This document shows positions 57,200-64,000 of a stretch of DNA of 64,000 nt, piece by piece. The position numbers were made by a program, and so were the translations under genes. The notes below the pieces were generated by a model. That model ran no database searches. It saw only the letters and a program-made list of their open reading frames with translations, and was not told the origin of the DNA. This DNA is from Symsagittifera roscoffensis. Its lineage: Eukaryota > Xenacoelomorpha > Acoela > Convolutidae. The stretch's first letter is position 1, and each line of letters starts with the position of its first letter. Location of the stretch: positions 52,462,473 to 52,526,472 of the forward strand of contig NC_087062.1 in assembly GCF_963678635.1 (NCBI RefSeq), given 5' to 3'.

Positions 57200-58690
57200 C
57201 TTCTAGCAGCACGCGTTTTTTTAGTGACAGGCAATTTATCAGAAAAACTTAAATTATCAGAAATTTATCAAAAGCAATTGAATCAAAATTGACTAACAAG
57301 TTCAGGCGCATTGTCCAAAACATTTTAGGAATAGAAAACATTGTATATTTTGTTCAATCTGATTTGAGGACTTACAATGATCTTTGTACTACTATATGGA
57401 ACAAACATAACGAAGTCATGGAATTAAGCTTCTTAGTGATTTTAGAATGTCGTATATTTTGGAAGTTTTCAAGCTTGTTACTAAGTTTTGTTTGAGCAAC
57501 TCTATATAAAAATGCCATGATAAATTATTGGTTTTATGAAACTATTTAAGTAGTTCAAGAGGTTACCAACGCACACTAAAACACAATAAAATTTTATGCA
57601 CAAATATCTATAGATGACTGTATCTGCACCAACAATTTTCGTTGGATCAAAAAACGAGCAGCTGGTTTTTCAAAGTCCAGGATAAAAATTGAAAATTGGT
57701 TTAGCGAACAGTCAGTCGCATCGGTTTAAGAATAATTATAACAAACAACAAAATGTGTTTCTTGATCAGACCGATTTCAGTGAACAATACAAAAGTTTCA
57801 ACAATTTTCAGTATCATTCTTTTTCAACAACTTTCAGTACCACTGTTTTTTCAACAACTTATTACTAACACCAGCAGTTCAAATTTAGAAACAATAATTG
57901 ATATTGTTTTTATTTAAGATACTGGGGTTTGAAACTTGCCAGTTTGACCATTTTCGCAGCTAATTTATGCGCAATTTTATGAACTTAAAAACTATTTGAC
58001 TAAAGCTTATTGCGATAGCCTATAAAATTGAATTGTTGCGAAAGGAAAGCAAACAAATTTCGCAACCCAAAGCTTAACAAACTTTTTAATGCCAAAAATT
58101 ATTCAAAACCAGTTGTAGCAGGGTCACAAAAATTACAGATTTGCTGCGATACAATCAGAACTAATTAAGCTGCGATTTTTAAAGAATAATGCGGATATGT
58201 TATAACCCATGATCGTTTTTTTTCTAGAAAAAGCAAGAAAAAGATAATTCTAGATAAAATGAAATTCAAATTGAAAATTTAATATTTGGGTAATTGAACT
58301 GAATTGAATTCGAGCTTTTTCCCAACATGCAAATCGATTTGTTTCTGAACTGACATTTGGTTAAAATATACCTCGACATGAAACTGAAACAAAATTATCG
58401 AAAAAAAGGTAAATAAGTTGGAGTTCTGATTATTTCTAATTAGAAAAAATCAGTAAAAACTTTTTATTACTTAATCAATATATTTGTTTGAAGATGCTAA
58501 AATCAGACACAACACGCGCAAAAAAACGAATATGTATTTAAAGTGACATTGAATCATTCTTTTAATGAATCCTACCAGTAAGAAAAAACCCTACGTGTTT
58601 TCCTTCATTCTTATGGAACAAAAGATGCCTTTTTTGAATGCTTGAAAATACCTCCTGCTTTTCGTAAAACCAGGAGCGAACTAAATTTTA
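57200..58690. other. Intergenic sequence; nothing recognised
   Basis: AT-rich with no shared repeats and no exon-like segments. Confidence 0.5.
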
Positions 58691-58739
58691 AATGAATCGT
58701 TTCTGAATTAATCGAACCTTTTCTCAGAAATCAAGAAAA

Positions 58740-59190
58740 AACCCAAAAAAATGTATTTGAGCCAAATTGCGATGATGATTAGTTTTTTGAGACAACGAAA
58801 AGACTCAGCTTTGAAACGGGTTGCGACCCAAATGTCAGTCTCACACGCACAAAAACCTTCCTGGTGTTTATGTGTGTGTGTGTGTGTGTGCAGGTGTGCG
58901 TGTGTGGGATCGTTTGTTAAGCAACTATTTTATCTGTCTTTTCTCTGTTAGTTAGACTATTCGGTAAGTTTAAGACCGTCTCTAGTGCGCGATGGGTATC
59001 AGTGAGCATACATTAAGTCAAAATTCATCAAATTTTTTACGCTGAAAAACATAGGTCGCGTTAGACAGTCTTTAATTTATTGAATAGACTAACTAACTGA
59101 GAAAAGACCACAAAAAAAGCAAAAAAGACCACAAAAAAGCAAGAAAACCAAGAAACCTGAACAGAGACCGAACTATTTTAAAGCCTTTCG
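58740..59190. mobile_element. Foldback MITE copy 1 with (TG)n, paired with 60350-60720
   Basis: Inverted ends: GTCTTTTCTCTGTTAGTTAG... at 58936-58962 and its reverse complement at 59082-59108 (25 of 27 pair), extending inwards to about 58982 and 59064. A TG microsatellite (58871-58910) precedes it. The whole 58740-59190 stretch aligns with 60340-60720 in the same orientation, so a larger piece was duplicated. Confidence 0.75.
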
Positions 59191-59731
59191 AAAGTCGGAA
59201 CAAAAGTCAAAAAGTAAACCTAGAAAACAAACCGCATTTGTTCACTGACAAGTTTTGGGCCATTTGCACGTTTTTATTATTGGAGAGTGTAGTTTAATTA
59301 TAATTTAGCAGATAAGTTTGAACATTTCAGCTCAAAAAGAAATTAAAAATTGCACCAAATAATTAATTTGGAAGAGCAGGTAACCTAAATTGTATTGGTT
59401 TCCATTTTTTCTCTATTTTGTTTTAGGCCATTCGCAATTTTTTTAATGAATGGAGAGCTTAATATATTTTCAATTTAGCAAATCATTTTGCGGCAAACTC
59501 TAAAGGAAATCAATAAAACCGGAAAAATCACAATCGAGTGTGCACAGTTTTAGGGATGCTTTCCTGAGAAAAAAACAACACCACAGGAACTAGATAATTT
59601 TTTTCACAGTTGGTATTCACGTTGAAATTATTTCTCCGAAACAAATGCCGACAAATTTAGGAGGCAAATTTTAAAAAAACGTTCTAGAATCACACATGAA
59701 ATCAAAAGTGAAATCGAAGTTTTAATTAGTA
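59110..59731. other. Intergenic sequence; nothing recognised
   Basis: Apart from a small piece resembling the family A tail (TTTCGAAAGTCGGAACAAAA, about 59187-59206) no feature was seen. Confidence 0.5.
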
Positions 59732-59831
59732 TCTATAGCATGACCTTTTAGCTTCAAATCTTCCGCAGCTTGAACACTTTCAGCTGCAGTAAAGCTGCAG
59801 AAGATTTGAAGCTAAACGGTCATGTTATAGA
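59732..59831. ncRNA. 100-nt stem-loop with 40-bp arms (candidate small-RNA hairpin or young foldback)
   Basis: The arms 59732-59771 and 59792-59831 are reverse complements at 37 of 40 positions (core TTTAGCTTCAAATCTTC on one side). The loop of 20 bases contains the smaller palindrome CAGCTG. No other copy exists in the window. Length and near-perfect pairing fit a microRNA precursor or a siRNA-producing hairpin; a very short MITE is the alternative. The strand cannot be told from the sequence. Confidence 0.45.
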
Positions 59832-60339
59832 TAATTTTCCTGCAACCATTGATGTGGCGTGGTCTGAATTTCTCCAAGGGAGCGTCTTATCACTCTGCTA
59901 CCTGGCTTTCCATATTTGTTGTTTATTTTTTTTTTCTGACGTTATGCAACGTGAATAAGCAAAAAAGAGTCAAAGCGAAGTTAGCTAGCACCACTTGCGA
60001 TACAAAATATCGCAGCAGCTAGCCAACGAAACTACTAACAAGCTACTGAGTCAAAAAACAAAAACCTGAAAACAATCATCAGTCAACTTTTTTTTTATCT
60101 CGAGTCAAACAAACTGCATTTGAGAATCAGAGCCAACAGACAGCTGGAAAAAGATCGTTAAACTAAAGGAGACTTCATAAACCAATGATTTTAAATTTCC
60201 AGCCTAAGAAATGACCCTGAAGCCCTTGGAATTTCAAAATTTAATTGTGGTTCACACTTTTTAGCAATTTAATAAAATGGAAAAAATGGGCTAAAAAGTA
60301 ACATTTTTGTTCCGCTGATAAGTCTACAAACAAAATCCA
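59832..60339. other. Intergenic sequence; nothing recognised
   Basis: AT-rich. The 62-residue open frame that overlaps the right arm of the hairpin is not exon-like. Confidence 0.5.
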
Positions 60340-60443
60340 CGTACGCGACAACGAAAAGAGTCGGCTTTGAACGAAAAACCTCCCTCGTGTGTGCGTGTGT
60401 GTGTGGGATCATTTGTTCAGCAACTAATTTATCTATTGGACAT

Positions 60444-60647
60444 TTTTTTTGCCTTTTCGTGGTCTTTTTTCAGTTAGTTAGACTACTCAGTACACTTAAG
60501 ACCGTCTCTAGAGCGCGGCGGATATCAGTCAGCATACATTAAGATAAAATTCATGAAATTATTACGCTGAAAAACATTGGTCAAGCTAGACAGTCTTGAA
60601 TTTATTGAAGACTAACCAATGAGAAAAGACCACAAAAAGGCAAAAAT
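60444..60647. mobile_element. Foldback MITE copy 2, ~60-bp terminal inverted repeats
   Basis: The left arm starts TTTTTGCCTTTTCGTGGTCT, runs through CAGTTAGTTAGAC and ends near AAGACCGTCT (60508). The right arm from 60588 is its reverse complement, AGACAGTCTTGAAT ... GAGAAAAGACCACAAAAAGG. Loop ~80 bases. The ends are better kept than in copy 1. No transposase, so non-autonomous. Confidence 0.8.
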
Positions 60648-60649
60648 AG

Positions 60650-61967
60650 ATTTTTGAAAAAATGACAAGAAAACCAAGAAACCTGAACAGAGACCGAACT
60701 TTTTTAAAGCCTTTCAAAAAATATTTTATTTCAACTTTTTTCCAAAAATTTAAAATATTTTATCAAATAGACACTTTTTAGATATAAGTAACCAATTTGC
60801 AAAAAATGGACCAATGGAAAATGTGCAATGAGCCAAAAGATGTAGTGTTAATCTAAAAAAAAAAAATCGCGTACGAAACTCAAAGTCTAAAAAATTTTTC
60901 GATCCAGTTACTCTGTTCTTATTGAGGAGCATAATTTGCTTCTCGTAGAGCCAACAAATTCGAGTTGACTCTATATTTGAAACAAGGATAGCAGGTTACT
61001 GTGCAAGTAGAACAGATTACTCCGACTATAGACTTTAGAAAACTACGGTTTAGAAAGTTATTTTCCAAATTAGTAGTTTTTTTCGCTTGGTGTGATAAAA
61101 CGATCTGACTTAAAAAGATAATTTAGGCATATTAGACAGTCATAGTAATTTAGACAAATAAGGCAAAAATTTTTGTAGAAAAATTAAGAATAAAAGAGTG
61201 AAAATAAGTGAATAAACCTGAAAAGAATGAAAAAACAAGGATTGTAATTTATACTATCATAGGTGATAGATTTTTAATTAAGAATAAATGAAAACAATCT
61301 CGAATTATGACCGACGATAAGTCAAAAAAATTTCAATCAGATGAGTCTATACATTGCAAAATAGGCCGATGAAAATGAATAAACAGACAAACGGCTATTT
61401 GCCACCTAACTTTTCCCACAAAAAAAAATCACTTAAAATACGCTCCCGCACAATCGAACATAATTTTCAACACAGAGGCGAAGTTGCACTTCGCGTACAA
61501 AAGCAGAAAGATGACCAATAACGCTACTGGGAAAAACTAAAAAAAGCATACAGTGGACACTAAGGCGTCAAACACCAAGCAGACAGATAGACACCCAAAA
61601 AAATTTTCCCCAAAGAAACACTTCATTATTACGAGTACTATTTCAACTACTAATAAAGAGTACTGGTAAAGTAACCAGCATTAAGTAATCAAGATTATTT
61701 TTTCACACAGAGGCGATGATGCACTTTACATAAACAAGCAAAAAAATGGCCAATAAATCTACTGCAAAAAACTGAATGATGAAAATTTGAGTATACAAAA
61801 CTTCTTAAGTGACGCACGCCAATTATGAGTCTACATAATTGCTAAGTGACAAAAACAAATTATGACATATTAGCAGACAATTTGAAAAAAAAAATTACCA
61901 ATCAACATGCCTCAATTTATTGAGCGGGCGCATTTTAAATAGAACACGAATAAGTTCATTAAAACAT
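60650..61967. other. Intergenic sequence; nothing recognised
   Basis: AT-rich. Short phrases such as AATAAACAGACAAACGGC resemble parts of the 55975-57200 repeat, but no clear alignment extends. Confidence 0.45.
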
Positions 61968-62035
61968 CTGACCCTTCCCAGGTTCGAACCTTCTTACTTA
62001 GTTGCGGGTCTCCTTTGCTACCTCTACGCTACAGA
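61968..62035 (-). repeat. tRNA-like segment (A-box and B-box)
   Basis: The - strand reads TGTAGCGTAGAGGTAGCAAA, then ~30 bases later AAGGTTCGAACCTGGGAAGG. Both boxes are closer to the consensus (TRGCNNAGNGG and GGTTCGANNCC) than in the other two tRNA-like segments. The acceptor and T stems do not pair well, so it is more likely a tRNA-derived SINE head than a gene. Confidence 0.5.
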
Positions 62036-63440
62036 AACATGATTCCTTGAGGCTAAACTGCTATTTTTAATATTATACTCTGGGTTAATATCCCTAGCAT
62101 TGACTGTAATTGGCGTGATCAAAATGAACATTTTCAAGGTGAACACTAATATTTGCTTTCCGACTTAGGTTAGAAAGCTTGTGTGATAGCTTTGCTTGTG
62201 TGATAAGGAGGAAAATTAAATTTTCTACTTGGTCAGCACTTGCAGGTCATTTCATCCAGAAGCAACTGTAAGATTTAAGAAAACTTGCTTCAATATATAA
62301 AAATCTGATTCCAGTTTAAAGTCATGAACACATGACTCTCGCAAAAATGAAAGCTGTTTTAGCTGAGGAAATGAACACAAGTAAAACGAAAAATTCGAAA
62401 TTCGAAGAAAAAAAATCTCACACTGAATCTCTAGAAATTCCAAGAACATTTTATGAGCGAAACTTTTTTTCGAAAAACTATCCCAGTTAGAAAAAACTAG
62501 ATCAATAGATAATCTTAAGTAAAATCCTCTTTTGAAAGAACTAAAAAAATGTATGGCTTTACAGCTCTTTGAATTTCAAAACAATTTATGATTGGCTTTT
62601 TTATTAAAATTCAATCAATTTGAGATAACTGGATCAATATGAGTTTTGATCCAGTTATCCAGGGGAAATCTGAAAATAAATAACCTTTCCGAAACTAGAA
62701 GTCGGTCATGTTTTTCGTGGCCTTACATTTTCGTAATTGCAGAGCTTAACTTACCCAGCTTTAAGCAGAAATATATTTTCAGCTTTAATGACCTGTATAA
62801 AAGTCTGAATTTCGTTTATCGACTCTTAATCATGACCTATACAAGTGAAGGTGTCTTCATTTCGTTCATGGACTTAAAAACGAAGTCGTTTTTGAAGAAA
62901 AATTGATACCACAATTTAATGGCCAGAGAATGCCTTCATAAGATTGGCCATGTTAAGGAACGGCTTCTCCGAATGAACTGACCTCATTGATTCTCCAATT
63001 CTGGTGAAAAAATTAGATAGTGCCCCAAATACTTCGTTAAAACAATTGCAGTTACGTTTTCGCTTCACCCCTGACTTTTTGACCTACACAGAGCTATCTG
63101 CTATTCTTCTAGTGAATCTTAGCAGTAGCCGCCATTAATTTGCGGCTAGAAACATATCTTGAGACGTAGCCAACAGCTTGAGAACCGATCGTCTGCTACT
63201 GTTTTAAGTTTTTTTTTACAAATGCATCGAAATTATTGGGTTATAAATAGTAAATTAAATCGCTCAAATTACTGATAACTGGTCCAACTTTACTTTCAAG
63301 GATTCGAAAAAAAAAAACAAGTTAAAGCGCAATTATATTCAACACGCACTCGCGTGTGTTTAATGTCGTCAAATTCAGCTCATTTAAAAATTACACACTT
63401 AGAGGAAATTTACATTACAATCTATAATATATATCAATTC
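62036..63440. other. Intergenic sequence; nothing recognised
   Basis: AT-rich. An 86-residue open frame at 62646-62906 has no recognisable domain. The 3' UTR of the NZF gene should end here (- strand), but no clear AATAAA lies within 100 bases of its stop codon. Confidence 0.5.
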
Positions 63441-63468
63441 AGTTCATGGTAAGTTTATCGGCATCAGT

Positions 63469-63933
63469 CTATCCGTTTCTAGGCAGACCGCACATTTCAC
63501 AAGAGCTTTTTGGCTCCGCATTATGGAATGTACAGTGTTTACAATCCCAGAATGCACCTGAAGCACCAGCTGGTCCGAAATCAGACATGTCCATTCCATC
63601 CGAGCCCGCTATGCCATTGCCCTGCCCGTGGCCCCCCTGAGCCTTCATCAGCTGACTCACCGTCTGCCAGTGTTCTTTTTGAGCCCACCTGTTCACAGCT
63701 GCCTTGTTTTGCTCCCGCATACCGTCAATCAACTCTTCTAAATGTTCCATCATAGGGTACACGTCCAACTTGGCAACAGCTATTAGCAGCTGAAAATCGG
63801 CAATTGCTTCAAAAAACTCGTCGTCTGAGAACTGCTGGAAGTACTGCGAGAGAGATCCGAAATTTTGACTTTCACCGATTGAGTCTCTGTTGCATCCGGG
63901 AAAGGGCTGTAAAAATTCCAAAGAATCAAAAAC
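63469..63933 (-). CDS. C-terminal exon of a protein ending in an NZF/RanBP2-type zinc finger
   Basis: The open frame reads on the - strand from the acceptor ATCGCAG (ends at 63934) as VFDSLEFLQPFPGCNRDS... to ...CGLPRNG and a stop at 63469-63471, about 154 residues. A second acceptor inside (TTTTTACAG before PFPGC) is at least as good, so the exon may start ~27 bases later. The first part is probably helical (FSDDEFFEAIADFQLLIAVA..., MMEHLEELIDGMREQNKAAV). The end is W-x-C-x2-C-T-F-x-N-x6-C-x2-C-G-L-P-R, the NZF consensus. The T-F and M residues through which the NPL4-type NZF contacts ubiquitin are all present, so binding to ubiquitin is likely. NPL4 itself, an Ariadne-type RBR ligase or another ubiquitin-pathway protein are possible; I cannot choose. 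Coding sequence is clearly less AT-rich than its flanks. Confidence 0.85.
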   Translation of the reverse strand, partial: VFDSLEFLQPFPGCNRDSIGESQNFGSLSQYFQQFSDDEFFEAIADFQLLIAVAKLDVYPMMEHLEELIDGMREQNKAAVNRWAQKEHWQTVSQLMKAQGGHGQGNGIAGSDGMDMSDFGPAGASGAFWDCKHCTFHNAEPKSSCEMCGLPRNG

Positions 63934-64000
63934 CTGCGATTCATTAAGAAAACAAATAATTAATTATGAGTTTTAACATTAAATAACGGCCATGCCTAAA
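63934..64000 (-). other. Intron of the NZF-protein gene (5' part outside window)
   Basis: On the - strand this is AT-rich sequence with a T-rich tract leading to the acceptor. Upstream exons lie beyond 64000. Confidence 0.6.

Larger units (their letters stand above)
55975..57200. repeat. Diverged two-copy repeat, ~600-740 bp, each with a tRNA-like segment
   Basis: Unit 1 (about 55975-56560) and unit 2 (about 56700-57200) share TTGGTAAA..TACAACCA, AGATAAGCAGACAA.TAAT.GGCCGAT, GTTTGAAAAAAAAAACAG, the tRNA-like part and GCTTATCGCAA.AGTAA. No coding. Confidence 0.68.

Noticed and set aside
61968-62035. A working tRNA gene
   Set aside because: Good A-box and B-box, but acceptor and T stems do not pair; more likely a SINE head.
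62646-62906. 86-residue open frame
   Set aside because: No recognisable domain, no flanking splice signals of quality, and intergenic base composition.
63510-63755. 81-residue open frame on the + strand
   Set aside because: Antisense shadow of the NZF exon.

Overview
The window is nuclear DNA of a metazoan, almost certainly an invertebrate. It is AT-rich, with GT-AG introns of up to 20 kb packed with repeats, and protein-coding sequence fills only about 2.6% of it. I could not place the organism in a phylum: nothing here is diagnostic, and the repeats match nothing I can name.

The main host gene runs on the + strand from before 1482 to 53467. Six exons (1482-1546, 1821-2001, 2117-2263, 22557-22694, 38576-38795, 53014-53467) join in frame, with compatible phases at every junction, to give 400 residues of a Cys-loop (pentameric) ligand-gated ion channel. 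The Cys loop, the PAR motif of anion channels before M2, all four membrane segments and a stop codon are visible, with poly(A) signals 36 bases after the stop. The 5' exon(s) carrying the signal peptide and start codon lie upstream of the window. At the far right, on the - strand, is the last exon (63469-63933) of a second gene, whose protein ends in an NZF/RanBP2-type zinc finger likely to bind ubiquitin.

Almost everything else is repeat. Intron 2264-22556 holds a decayed Ty3/gypsy-type fossil (about 2944-9475), an array of a 1392-bp unit (9476-13400), a two-copy 1.2-kb tandem repeat (13400-15840) and two foldback elements built from a palindromic word (15955-18053). It ends with head-to-tail copies of a ~535-bp short element, here called family A. 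Intron 22695-38575 holds a satellite with 1.5-kb higher-order units (26865-31375, running up to a 200-N assembly gap), an AT cruciform, poly-C tracts and more family A copies. Intron 38796-53013 holds a cluster of family A copies, blocks shared with the other introns, and a second decayed Ty3/gypsy fossil on the - strand with LTRs at both ends (about 45978-52384). The intergenic stretch 53516-63440 has a ~175-bp minisatellite, tRNA-like repeats, a foldback MITE pair and a hairpin with 40-bp arms.

The most interesting signals are these: (i) family A, which has hairpins near both ends and subterminal inverted repeats, occurs head-to-tail, and shares its 5' head with unrelated bodies, the profile of a Helentron/HINE-like rolling-circle element; (ii) two long stem-loops (34341-34405 and 59732-59831) of pre-miRNA size; (iii) a divergent anion-type Cys-loop receptor that lacks the loop-C disulfide typical of glycine and glutamate receptors and has unusual pore-lining residues.
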